35,497 bases of DNA from an uncultured bacterium (GTDB lineage: Bacteria > Myxococcota_A > Bradymonadia > Bradymonadales > Bradymonadaceae), in NCBI GenBank assembly GCA_937981985.1, contig CALJNB010000030.1:1-35497 (forward strand). Direction: 5' to 3'. The notes under the pieces are model-generated. The model worked only from the letters and a program-made list of their open reading frames with translations. It was not told the DNA's origin and ran no database searches. How positions within the stretch are numbered: the stretch's first letter is position 1; every line of letters starts with the position of its first letter. Positions 24,604 through 33,102 of the stretch are shown here, one piece after another. Position numbers and translations under genes: made by a program.

Positions 24604-26496
24604 ATGTCTTCTTTTTATGTCACAACCCCCATCTACTACGTCAACGGCGCTCCTCATTTGGGCCACGTTTATACAACTTTGATTGCCGATACGTTGGCTA
24701 TACATCATCGGGATCGCGGTGATGATGTGTTTTTTCTAACAGGGACCGACGAACATGGCTTGAAGGTTCAGCGAGCCGCTGAAGATTTAGGCATTTCTCC
24801 TCAAGCTTTAGCCGACCAGAATGCGGAAAAATTTAAAGTCGTGTTCGATAAATACAAACTCACCTACGATCGTTTTATTAGAACCACCGAGGCCGATCAC
24901 AAAGCAACGGTTACCGAGGTCGTAAATCGGATGAAAGCAAAAGGCGACATTTATTTGGATACCTATGCCGGCTGGTATTCAGCATCGGATGAAGCATTCT
25001 ACGACGAATCTGAAATTGAAGATGGTAAAGTTATCGCAAGTGGCTCCGCTGTGGAGTGGGTTGAAGAATCAAGCTACTTTTTTAAGCTCAGTAAATACGA
25101 AAATCAATTATTGGATTGGTATAAAGAAAACGACACAAACATAAAGCCCGACTCTCGCAGAAATGAGGTCGCTTCATTCGTATCGGGCGGTTTGAGAGAC
25201 CTATCCATTTCACGAACCACGTTCGACTGGGGAATCGATTTTCCAGGCGATCCTGAACATGTTCTCTACGTTTGGGTTGACGCCCTCACTAATTATTTGA
25301 CTGGTGTCGGTGGCTTTACTGATAAAGATAAATTTGCCAAATATTGGCCCGCGGACTGCCAACTTCTTGGTAAGGACATCCTGCGTTTTCATGCCGTGTA
25401 TTGGCCAGCCTTTTTATTCAGTATTGATATCACTCCGCCAAAACAAGTATTTGCACACGGCTGGTGGGTTGTTGACAACGTAAAGATGTCAAAAAGTCTT
25501 GGGAACTTTATTGATGCCGGCGATTTGGCAGACGAATTTTCTTTAGACGTATTAAGATATTTTTTAACGCGCGAGATACCACTGGGTTCCGATGGTAATT
25601 TTTCTCGGGTAAGAGTTGTTGAACGAAATAACAGCGAGCTTGCAGACAATCTAGGCAACCTTGTGAACAGAAGCTTCGCGATGACTGAAAAATTCTTAGA
25701 GGGGCAAATTCCGAAATTCAATGGGCCAAGTAGCGACCCATTAGATAGTGAACTCGTTGGACATGCTAAACTTGCATATGAAAACATCCTTGCAGCAATG
25801 GATAGACGTGAGACACATCGTGCTCTCGAATTCGTGATGTCATTTTCCTCGGAAATAAATCTCTACATTCAGAAAACTCAACCTTGGAAGTTGAATAAAG
25901 AGGATAAGGAACGTGTTGCCGTAGTTCTTTACCATATTTTAGAGGCGATACGGTGGGTCTGTCACTTAGCGAATGCGTTTCTGCCTAATACTGCACCAGT
26001 CATTCTCGAGGGACTTGGAGTCGATGTTGAGAGCCCGCTAAAAGATCTTAGCTGGGGGGGACTCGCGCCATCTAAGATAAATTCTCCTCCGGTATTATTC
26101 GAGAAACTAGACCCGAAAGCGTTCGAAGCGAAGATTGAAGAACCTGTCGAACCCGAAGAGAAAGTCGACTATATCGAGTTTGATGATTTCCTCGCCGTTA
26201 ATATGCGCGTCGGAAAAATATTGGAAGCCGAAGCGGTCGAAGGTGCCGATAAGTTGCTCAAATTGGAAGTCGATCTCGGTGAACGAAAAAATCGACAGGT
26301 TGTCGCAGGAATCGCTAAGTCTTACGGTCCCGGCGATCTCATCGGAAAAAAGGTAGCCGTGGTGAGTAATCTTAAACCACGAAAAATATTCAAAATTCTG
26401 AGCGAGGGAATGCTTCTTGCGGCAGATACCGAAGAGGGCGGACTTCAACTGACCTTTTATCCTGAAAATGTCTCCGTCGGGACCCGTTTATCCTAA
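24604..26496 (+). CDS. metG: Methionyl-tRNA synthetase
   Basis: This class I synthetase charges tRNA-Met in the cytoplasm. The 630-residue protein has the HIGH-type motif HLGH (18-21) in VTTPIYYVNGAPHLGHVYTT, and KMSKSLGNFID with KMSKS at 294-298. The connective insertion (around residues 120-150) lacks the zinc-binding Cys found in the E. coli form, so it belongs to the zinc-free type. A tRNA-anticodon helical domain follows. Residues of about 520-630 are a fused EMAP/Trbp111 tRNA-binding OB fold (MRVGKILEAEAVEGADKLLKLEVDLG). GGAG precedes ATG 24604. Its stop overlaps the HEAT-repeat gene start (TAATG). Confidence 0.96.
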   Translation: MSSFYVTTPIYYVNGAPHLGHVYTTLIADTLAIHHRDRGDDVFFLTGTDEHGLKVQRAAEDLGISPQALADQNAEKFKVVFDKYKLTYDRFIRTTEADHKATVTEVVNRMKAKGDIYLDTYAGWYSASDEAFYDESEIEDGKVIASGSAVEWVEESSYFFKLSKYENQLLDWYKENDTNIKPDSRRNEVASFVSGGLRDLSISRTTFDWGIDFPGDPEHVLYVWVDALTNYLTGVGGFTDKDKFAKYWPADCQLLGKDILRFHAVYWPAFLFSIDITPPKQVFAHGWWVVDNVKMSKSLGNFIDAGDLADEFSLDVLRYFLTREIPLGSDGNFSRVRVVERNNSELADNLGNLVNRSFAMTEKFLEGQIPKFNGPSSDPLDSELVGHAKLAYENILAAMDRRETHRALEFVMSFSSEINLYIQKTQPWKLNKEDKERVAVVLYHILEAIRWVCHLANAFLPNTAPVILEGLGVDVESPLKDLSWGGLAPSKINSPPVLFEKLDPKAFEAKIEEPVEPEEKVDYIEFDDFLAVNMRVGKILEAEAVEGADKLLKLEVDLGERKNRQVVAGIAKSYGPGDLIGKKVAVVSNLKPRKIFKILSEGMLLAADTEEGGLQLTFYPENVSVGTRLS

Positions 26497-27428
26497 TGGG
26501 TAACCTTGAGTATCTAGATCAGTTTCAAAATCCCGAAAGTCGCTTTCGGGCCTTGAGTGAAATTCCCATTGATAATCCGAACCTACCCGCCGTATTATTA
26601 AGAGCGTTAAACGATCCTTATCCAGGTGTTCGTTTTCGAGCGGGGGATCGACTCGCAGAACTTGATATGGAACCCCAGGTTCGAGACCTTTTTCAAAGCG
26701 CGAACTCAAAAACAAAACAAGCTGCCATGTTAGCTTTTAGAAAAGCGACCGTGGAACCTGAAACACAAAATCTGGTTTTGGAATATGCAATGTCGGCTGC
26801 CGAACCGGGTATTCGATATCATGCGTTGTTAGCACTCCATCTTTTCGGAGACGCGGAGACCCTTAAAGCGGTAACCCAACGTATTTTCGAATTTGCGGAC
26901 GAGGATGCTATGATTATCGGTGCACAATGGACGGCTTTGAATCGTTGGGAGGAATTTCTTCCCAGCATCATTGATGCCTTTCAAACGTCGCAATCAAAAG
27001 ATTTTCGATTCCAGATCGCGATCTCTATTAGTAAACTGGTAGACCATAAAGACCATATGCCATCAGAGTCTATCGAACTCATTATTAAATCTGTCTTGGA
27101 CGATAAGGTTTCGATGACAGCTTGCCAGGCGATCGCTGACCTAGACATAAAATCGGCGGTTGGAACGTTGAAGCGTATACCCTTTAAAGTTTTCATGCAT
27201 GAACTTTTAAAAGTTGAGGCGGCCGCAACATTAGCCAAACTCGGAGAGCCAAGTGGGAAGAAAAGCTTAGCCAAATTCATTAACGATAAAAGAGAGCACG
27301 TGCGCGCCTACGCCTGCGAATGCGCGGGCCGTTACAATATAGAGGTGCGAGAAAGTCTTCTTAAAGCACAAAAGAGAAATGACGACAGTGGTCTCGCCGC
27401 GACCGCGGCGCTAGATAAACTCTCCTAA
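26496..27428 (+). CDS. HEAT-repeat protein
   Basis: This 310-residue protein is all-helical, with no signal peptide or catalytic motif. Repeats of about 30-35 residues show HEAT features. Examples are the pairs LLRALNDPYPGVRFRAGDRLAEL and YAMSAAEPGIRYHALLALHLFGD, and later EAAATLAKLGEPSGKKSLAKFINDKREHVRAYACECAG. Such proteins act as scaffolds or binding platforms. The start overlaps the metG stop by one base (TAATG), so the two are translationally coupled. That is unusual company for a tRNA synthetase and may only reflect dense packing. In the 143-base gap after it I saw only an AT-rich tract, with no clear terminator. Confidence 0.82.
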   Translation: MGNLEYLDQFQNPESRFRALSEIPIDNPNLPAVLLRALNDPYPGVRFRAGDRLAELDMEPQVRDLFQSANSKTKQAAMLAFRKATVEPETQNLVLEYAMSAAEPGIRYHALLALHLFGDAETLKAVTQRIFEFADEDAMIIGAQWTALNRWEEFLPSIIDAFQTSQSKDFRFQIAISISKLVDHKDHMPSESIELIIKSVLDDKVSMTACQAIADLDIKSAVGTLKRIPFKVFMHELLKVEAAATLAKLGEPSGKKSLAKFINDKREHVRAYACECAGRYNIEVRESLLKAQKRNDDSGLAATAALDKLS

Positions 27429-27571
27429 ACCCATGGGGCTGGGGGAGTACTTTTCTAAAAAAATAAAAATATATTTATAACTCCTTCGGAACATTTCGTT
27501 CTGGGCGATGTCATAGCAGTAGTACGAAAAATCGGGTGAAAAAAACTCAACTATTTGAGAGAGGCACTTCT

Positions 27572-28999
27572 ATGCGAACAAGGACGACTGAAATTACACA
27601 TCATCAAGAAGCGATCGATCAGGTCGATAGCAGCGATAAAGCTTTTTATCAAAATGCATTCTTTGGAGAACGCGGTGGAGATACGCTAGAAGTTGCTTTG
27701 CTATGGGGCGACCACGTCTTATCTGTGAATACTTATGCTAAACGAAACCTTACAATCGGAAACGACGCTAACAGTGACATCGTTCTTGATGGCATCGATT
27801 TTGAGCTTGTTAGCTACGACGATGTGAGTGGTTATACGGTTCAATTTGATGCGAGAATGTCAGGTGTGTTCCAGACGCGTGGTCAGATGATGCCCCTAAG
27901 TGAGGCCGTAGAAAATGGGACCGCAGTTTCTATCGGGAGGCTTTATGGCTTGCCTTTGGATTCCCAAACGAGCGTACGAGTCGATTTAGACGATACAACT
28001 TTCCTCATTCACCTGACCGATATCCCATTGCCTGTTGGTAATAAGATCGCGGTTGATAAAACTCCAGTGCCCTATATTGGACTCAGCGGATTGGGGCACT
28101 TATTGATGCTTTTTTTGGCGATGATGGTTCCCGATTCAGCAAGGGCGATGAATTTAGATATGTTCGAAGCTGAAGATAGATTCGTGCAAATTGCTCTCGA
28201 TCCGATCGAAGAAATACCAGAACCCGCGGAGGCTGAGGGAGTTAACCCGTCGGCATCCAGACATGAGGGAGATGAGGGTGTTGCGGGTACAAAAGATTCT
28301 ATGAAGACGAATAAAAAGCTCGCAGTGAAAGGGGAGGCCGAAGATATTCGATTGAAGCGCGCCCGTGATCAACAAATCGCGACGAGTTCAGGTATAGCAA
28401 CTCAACTAGCAATCAGTAGTCCCTTTAGTACGAATGAAGAATCGATAGGAAGCGATGTCACACACGCGATTGGAAACTTAGCCGGCGAGGAAAAAGGAGA
28501 TAGTGCGGGTTTAGGTGGATTAGGAATAAAAGGTACAGGTCGCAGTGGTGGTGGCAAAGAGCGCGGAATCGGCCTGGATGATATGGGAACGAAAAAAGGG
28601 ACTGGCGTTGGAAAAGGTACTGGCCCCAAAGGTGGGAGCCCACTTCAATCGTGGGATAAAGATACAAAAGTTCCAACGAAAATCGTCCCCGGGAAGGTGT
28701 CGTTAAACGGTGGTTTAGATCGCGGAATTATTCAACGGGTTGTTCGTCAACATCGCCGTGAATTAAAATACTGTTATGAATCGGGTTTACAGCAAAATAG
28801 AAATCTTAGCGGTGTCGTAAAGATAAAATTTGTTATCTCGGCGGCGGGTTCTGTCATGAGCGCTCGTGTAATCTCGACCACTCTTAAGAATAAGAAAGTA
28901 GAGTCGTGTATGACTAGAAAAGTTCGCCGTTGGGTTTTTCCGGAACCTAAAGGCGGACAGATAACCAACGTGAAATATCCTTTTCATCTGAAGCGATAA
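27572..28999 (+). CDS. FHA-like protein with AgmX/PglI (TonB-like) C-terminal domain
   Basis: The protein has 475 residues from ATG 27572. I chose it over the GTG at 27536 because GAGAGAGG lies seven bases upstream. Residues of about 35-155 look FHA-like (KRNLTIGNDANSDIVLDG). A hydrophobic segment (LGHLLMLFLAMMVP, about 178-195) is a single membrane helix. A long Gly/Ser/Lys-rich stretch with GxGxG runs (around 295-355) follows. The C-terminal 95 residues match the AgmX/PglI domain: QRVVRQHRRELKYCYESGL, then SGVVKIKFVISAAGSVMSA, a SCM Cys, and RRWVFPEPKGG with VKYPFHL. AgmX is tied to adventurous gliding in Myxococcus. The TonB-like end probably bridges the inner and outer envelope. Dependence on gliding is not shown here. 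Confidence 0.85.
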   Translation: MRTRTTEITHHQEAIDQVDSSDKAFYQNAFFGERGGDTLEVALLWGDHVLSVNTYAKRNLTIGNDANSDIVLDGIDFELVSYDDVSGYTVQFDARMSGVFQTRGQMMPLSEAVENGTAVSIGRLYGLPLDSQTSVRVDLDDTTFLIHLTDIPLPVGNKIAVDKTPVPYIGLSGLGHLLMLFLAMMVPDSARAMNLDMFEAEDRFVQIALDPIEEIPEPAEAEGVNPSASRHEGDEGVAGTKDSMKTNKKLAVKGEAEDIRLKRARDQQIATSSGIATQLAISSPFSTNEESIGSDVTHAIGNLAGEEKGDSAGLGGLGIKGTGRSGGGKERGIGLDDMGTKKGTGVGKGTGPKGGSPLQSWDKDTKVPTKIVPGKVSLNGGLDRGIIQRVVRQHRRELKYCYESGLQQNRNLSGVVKIKFVISAAGSVMSARVISTTLKNKKVESCMTRKVRRWVFPEPKGGQITNVKYPFHLKR

Positions 29000-29003
29000 A
29001 CCC

Positions 29004-29040
29004 AACACGTGTTATTCCAAATAACGCAGCCGATACGGCT
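29004..29040. repeat. Cluster of short inverted repeats after the AgmX-type gene
   Basis: Three adjacent palindromic elements lie just past the stop at 28999: AACACGTGTT (29004-29013), GTTATT-CCA-AATAAC (29011-29025), and AGCCG-ATA-CGGCT (29028-29040 with the flanking A). They could form transcript-end hairpins, but no T run follows, so I do not call a terminator. The rest of the 162-base gap before the protease holds nothing I recognise. Confidence 0.35.
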
Positions 29041-29161
29041 GATACATCGTTTCTTCTGGCGAGTTTTCTATTTTTGACTTCGAGATTCAAGATGGGCTAA
29101 CATTACCAAATTACATTCGGCGTGATAGGTGATTCGGGACTGTAATATACTCTGGAGATGT

Positions 29162-30439
29162 ATGAAATATTTATTATTGTTTAGTTTGCTTAGCTTGGTT
29201 GGTTTGGTTGGCTGCGAAGATTCAACTCGAATATTCGAGCGGCAAAGTGCGTCAATTATAGGAGGAGAAAAAGCGGTCGTTGGGGATTTCCCGACGACGG
29301 TTTCACTCCTCGCAAATGACATTAGCTATTGTACTGGCACGCTCATTTCAAAAAATCTCGTTCTTACAGCGGCCCATTGTGTGGACTTCGATGACTCTAG
29401 TACTTTCTTGAAGGTTGGATTTGACCTGGAAAATGTTCGTAACCAAGATAATGGGCGACTTGTTGAAATCGAAAAAATAGTAATTCATGAACGTTGGGGA
29501 GAGAACGCTGACCCTGAGACAGGTGCGGGTTCTCATGTAGGGGCATATGATATAGCGCTCATTTGGCTTAAGGAGGAGATTACTGATCGTTTACCGACTC
29601 CGATTAATCGATTTGTCGAAGATGTTCCTTTTGGAACCAAGGTTACTCACGCTGGTTATGGGGCCACCCAAGAGCCTGCAACCATAGCCCCTGACACAAC
29701 CGACGCGGTTGGAATCCTGTATTCGATTGAACAAGAAACCAAGCAATGCACTTTCATAGGCATACAATTTCCGACGGTAAATGCTGATGAAACCTTGTTG
29801 TGTTTTACACAGTACGGTGGCGACGGTTTTTGTAGGGGTGATAGTGGTGGACCGGCCCTGATTAAAGTGGGTGCTGTAACGCGAATTGCGGGAATTATGT
29901 CTTTTTTGATCGCGAGGGGGGATGGGGGCAACTCCAATTGTAATCATACTTCAGCATCGACACGTATTGACGCCGAACTCGACTTTTTATTTAAACATGC
30001 ACCTCAACTTCAATGCCAGGCCGACGGAGTTTGTAACGATATATGTGGTCTCAACAGCCTTCCTATTGATGATGATTGTGTGAATGAGTGTGAATTGAAA
30101 ACCGACGATTGTGATCCCGAAGCGATATGTTCGGATACTCCAGACAGTTATACCTGCGCGTGTCCGGCGCCTTATATCGGGGACGGACTAACCTGTATTG
30201 CTCCTGAACGGGATGCCGGAATGATTGACGGTGATATGGACGAAGAAGATACGGCAGACGTCGATATGGGATATGCAGATGTTAGTGCGCCAACCGAAAT
30301 TGAAGATACGATAACTGTTGGTGGCGGGTGTTCTTCGGTTTCGAAATCTAATAGTTCTTTTTGGTTGCTCGTCTTCGCAATTTTGGGATTTAGAACGCGA
30401 AAAACATCTCAAAGAACACAACGGCGTCGTCCTTTCTAA
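29162..30439 (+). CDS. Trypsin-fold serine protease lipoprotein with EGF domain and MYXO-CTERM-like tail
   Basis: The protein has 425 residues from ATG 29162, with GGAG upstream; the ATG at 29129 is longer and lacks this. It begins MKYLLLFSLLSLVGLVGC, with lipobox Cys18. The S1 peptidase domain starts IIGG (32-35), and the triad is complete: His72 (LTAAHC), Asp130 (YDIALI) and Ser228 (GDSGGP). The residue two before the Cys of CRGDSGG is Gly, not Asp, so it may not be trypsin-specific. A Cys-rich spacer and a calcium-binding-type EGF domain (about 308-345) follow. Then come an acidic linker and a tail of Cys390, a hydrophobic helix (FWLLVFAILGF) and an Arg-rich end, like MYXO-CTERM sorting signals. 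It should act at the cell surface. Confidence 0.9.
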   Translation: MKYLLLFSLLSLVGLVGCEDSTRIFERQSASIIGGEKAVVGDFPTTVSLLANDISYCTGTLISKNLVLTAAHCVDFDDSSTFLKVGFDLENVRNQDNGRLVEIEKIVIHERWGENADPETGAGSHVGAYDIALIWLKEEITDRLPTPINRFVEDVPFGTKVTHAGYGATQEPATIAPDTTDAVGILYSIEQETKQCTFIGIQFPTVNADETLLCFTQYGGDGFCRGDSGGPALIKVGAVTRIAGIMSFLIARGDGGNSNCNHTSASTRIDAELDFLFKHAPQLQCQADGVCNDICGLNSLPIDDDCVNECELKTDDCDPEAICSDTPDSYTCACPAPYIGDGLTCIAPERDAGMIDGDMDEEDTADVDMGYADVSAPTEIEDTITVGGGCSSVSKSNSSFWLLVFAILGFRTRKTSQRTQRRRPF

Positions 30440-30504
30440 GATTGGGATCTTTTACAAGTTAAAGAAAATCCTTATAAGCAACCTGCTTAAACATCGAGAT
30501 TGTC

Positions 30505-31458
30505 TTGGAAAAAAGAATTCTAATCCTAATTTTATTGATCTTTTGTTCTTCCTGCCCGAATACCGCAAAAGAAGATTCGCTCTCAGTCGAAGTTCCCATA
30601 GAAACGAGTGAAGAAGCTGCGACGTTACACACAACTTTTCCGTCTTATTGGGGCCGAGGCCTCGCTGAGCTTAATCGCTACGAACTTAAAAAGGGGAGGT
30701 ACAACGACCAACACGACGGCGAGGTTGTTTTCGTTTTTGTGACAGAGGATTTTAATACTAAAACTCAAGTTAAGTATGACTCGGGAGATCGGCAAGACGT
30801 CCAGAAGGTCCTTAAACTGAATGCTTATGAACGATTTTATACGGGGGTTTATCCTTACACGATTTTATCTTCCATTTTTTCTCCAACAAATCCGGACCTT
30901 GCATTTCCTGAGCCCTACAAAATGATGTCCAATGTTCAGGAGTGGTGCGGGGCGTCTTGGCTACAAGTCAATCAAAATGATGAGGGTTATAAAGCCCGAG
31001 GTTTTTCGTACTTTCAATCTGAAGGGGATGAAGAATTTCAAATTTCGAACACTCATTTTGAAGATAGTATTTGGAATGCCATTCGAATTAATCCAGCTTC
31101 GCTTCCGATAGGAAAAACGCAAATGGTACCTCCCCTCACTTACGCCCGCTTGATGCATATCAAATTAAAGGCTTACAATGTTGAAGCGAGTTTAGAGATA
31201 AATCAAAGTAGCGAGTTTTCTGGGAAAAAGATTTCGATTTACACGCTAAATTACCCCGAACTCAAACGCCAATTTACCTTTCATTTTGAAACAGAATTTC
31301 CGCATCGAATTTTCGGATTTAAGGAAAAGAAGATCACTTATTCAGGATCCGAACTCGAAACGTCTGCAAGACTAACGAAATCGATTATGCTGGATTATTG
31401 GAACAAGAATAACAAATCCGACGCACCTTATCGCAAGGCGCTGGGGCTGCAGTTTTAG
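30505..31458 (+). CDS. Lipoprotein of an unnamed family (often mislabelled Maf)
   Basis: This 317-residue predicted lipoprotein starts MEKRILILILLIFCSSC, with Cys17 as the lipid site. The start codon is TTG at 30505; the signal peptide directly after it supports this start, and only a weak GAG precedes it. The mature part has YWGRGLAELNRYELKKGRY, EVVFVFVTEDF and YTGVYPYTILSSIF. From memory these resemble a family found mainly in Bacteroidota and some other marine bacteria, which databases often call septum formation inhibitor Maf in error; it is not related to true Maf. No enzyme motif is seen. It follows the protease by 65 bases on the same strand and may be co-transcribed. The function is unknown. 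Confidence 0.75.
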   Translation: MEKRILILILLIFCSSCPNTAKEDSLSVEVPIETSEEAATLHTTFPSYWGRGLAELNRYELKKGRYNDQHDGEVVFVFVTEDFNTKTQVKYDSGDRQDVQKVLKLNAYERFYTGVYPYTILSSIFSPTNPDLAFPEPYKMMSNVQEWCGASWLQVNQNDEGYKARGFSYFQSEGDEEFQISNTHFEDSIWNAIRINPASLPIGKTQMVPPLTYARLMHIKLKAYNVEASLEINQSSEFSGKKISIYTLNYPELKRQFTFHFETEFPHRIFGFKEKKITYSGSELETSARLTKSIMLDYWNKNNKSDAPYRKALGLQF

Positions 31459-31465
31459 AGGCCGT

Positions 31466-31867
31466 TCACCGGATCGCTCCAGAGGCATCAAAAGCGTTGG
31501 GATAGTGACGGATCTCTGGTTCTTCAGAACGTTTAAGGGTTATTGCAATGACATCGAATCGGGCTATGCAAGCGCTTATCTTATTTTTAGAAAGGAACAT
31601 ACGAGAAGCTAAGATGATCTTCTTTCTCTTTTTAGTTGTGATCGCGCGCTCGGCCGATCGAGGGTCACGTTCACTGGTTCTCGTTTTCACCTCTACAAAG
31701 GCAACCATGTTGGCTCTGCCTAACCCTCGCGGGATGGTCTTTTGAGCGATGATGTCTATCTCACCGATTTTGTAAGTGACGTTCCGTCCAATAATCTCCC
31801 AACCCTCATTTTCCAAAAAGTCCGATGCGAGTTCTTCCCCGTCAACGGCAACCTTTGATGATTTCAT
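31466..31867 (-). CDS. yraN: YraN family (UPF0102) nuclease-fold protein
   Basis: This 133-residue protein has a restriction-endonuclease-like fold. It shows the E-x-L-A-x-x-F-L start, GWEIIGRNV, the catalytic-type GEIDIIA and FVEVKTR motifs (Asp, Glu-x-Lys), and AxTTKKRKKIILASRMFL. I chose ATG 31867 over 31894 because GGAGGGG lies just upstream. Members occur with rnhB and yifB in many proteobacteria; here rnhB is 25 kb away and yifB is 1.8 kb away, beyond aroC and a lipoprotein gene. It converges on the lipoprotein at 30505 with 7 bases between stops. Its DNA-related role is not firmly established. Confidence 0.9.
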   Translation of the reverse strand: MKSSKVAVDGEELASDFLENEGWEIIGRNVTYKIGEIDIIAQKTIPRGLGRANMVAFVEVKTRTSERDPRSAERAITTKKRKKIILASRMFLSKNKISACIARFDVIAITLKRSEEPEIRHYPNAFDASGAIR

Positions 31868-32044
31868 TTTCCCCTCCGCTTTTAATGGTAACACCCGTCT
31901 AACACTTGGGGATTTTTTATATTCCTCTATTTTTGAAATTTGCGGGGAACGCGTTGTTTAAGAAGCGTCTGGCAGAAAGAGAAACATTTCTCGTTTTTGA
32001 AGCGTTTTTATCGTATAACGGGGAAGGTCAAAAGCGGAGCAGAC

Positions 32045-33082
32045 ATGCGCGGAAATTCTTTTGGAAACTTTTTATCACTCACCACCTTCGGTGAATCTCA
32101 CGGGGTCGCATTGGGGGCGATTATTGACGGTTGTCCAGCTGGAGTGCCTCTTTCGATTGAAGACTTCCGGATAGATCTTAGTAGGCGCCGCCCCGGACAA
32201 AACGAAATAGTTACGTCTCGAAACGAGAAAGATAAACCCGAATTATTGAGCGGTGTCTTCGAAGGAAAAACAATTGGAACTCCAATTTGTGTCATCGTCC
32301 GAAACGAAGACGCAAAAAGTTCAGACTATGAACCCAATTACTTTCGCGCCGGTCACGCAGACCGAACATGGGAAGAAAAATTTGGGCATCGTGATTATCG
32401 AGGTGGCGGAAGGTCGTCGGGACGCGAAACGATTGGACGCGTCATAGGGGCTACGGTGGCAAAAAAAATGCTTGCTACATCTGGTATTAATATAATTGGC
32501 TTTACTAAACAGATTGGTCCCCTGTCTTGCGAGCCCACGAGCATCGATGAAAAAGAGATTTCGTCCTCTAAGGTGAGATGTCCCGATCCTGTACTGAGCA
32601 ACGAAATGGTCGAACTCTTGGCGAAGTGTAAGCAAGAAGGAGACTCTTACGGAGGTATCGCTCAAATCCGAATTTCAGGCGTGCAGGCCGGTCTCGGAGA
32701 ACCCGTTTTTTCCAAGGCGAAGTCGCGCTTTGCCGCCGCCTTCATGAGTGTTGGGGGCGTTATCGGTACAACGCTGGGAAACGGAGAAAACGCTGCCAAA
32801 CAGTCCGGAAAGGATTTTCATACAGGGATTAGCGGTAGCGAAGCTGTAGCCGGAATTTCGTCGAGCGCGTTCGGAATTCAAGGGGGAATCACAAATGGTG
32901 AAGAAATCGTATTCGATGTGATATTCAAACCCGCGAGCACGGTTGGAAAAAAAGCTAAGGAAGGTCGTCATGATCCTTGCATTATACCGAGAGCCATTCC
33001 TGTTCTGGAAGCGATGGCGTGGCTTGTGATAGCCGATCTCTGGTTGGCTTCTCGTCTTGATCGGGTCGAGATGAAATCTTAG
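32045..33082 (+). CDS. aroC: Chorismate synthase
   Basis: AroC makes chorismate from 5-enolpyruvylshikimate-3-phosphate, the last common step to aromatic amino acids, and needs reduced FMN. The 345-residue protein starts MRGNSFGNFLSLTTFGESHG. It shows family blocks RRPGQNEIVTSRNEKD, HADRTWEEKFGHRDYRGGGRSSGRETIGRV and GISGSEAVAGISSSAFGIQGG, and ends in a DPCIIPRAIPVLEAM stretch. ATG 32045 has GGAG about six bases upstream; the open frame extends upstream to 31940, but that part does not align with the family. The divergent region to yraN (177 bases) probably holds both promoters. It converges on the small lipoprotein gene at 33103. Confidence 0.96.
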   Translation: MRGNSFGNFLSLTTFGESHGVALGAIIDGCPAGVPLSIEDFRIDLSRRRPGQNEIVTSRNEKDKPELLSGVFEGKTIGTPICVIVRNEDAKSSDYEPNYFRAGHADRTWEEKFGHRDYRGGGRSSGRETIGRVIGATVAKKMLATSGINIIGFTKQIGPLSCEPTSIDEKEISSSKVRCPDPVLSNEMVELLAKCKQEGDSYGGIAQIRISGVQAGLGEPVFSKAKSRFAAAFMSVGGVIGTTLGNGENAAKQSGKDFHTGISGSEAVAGISSSAFGIQGGITNGEEIVFDVIFKPASTVGKKAKEGRHDPCIIPRAIPVLEAMAWLVIADLWLASRLDRVEMKS

Positions 33083-33102
33083 AACACAAAAAAGAATTCA
33101 AC

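Noticed and set aside
31940..32044. 35-residue N-terminal extension of AroC
   Set aside because: Chorismate synthases begin at the NSFG block; the upstream residues are non-homologous and GGAG precedes ATG 32045.
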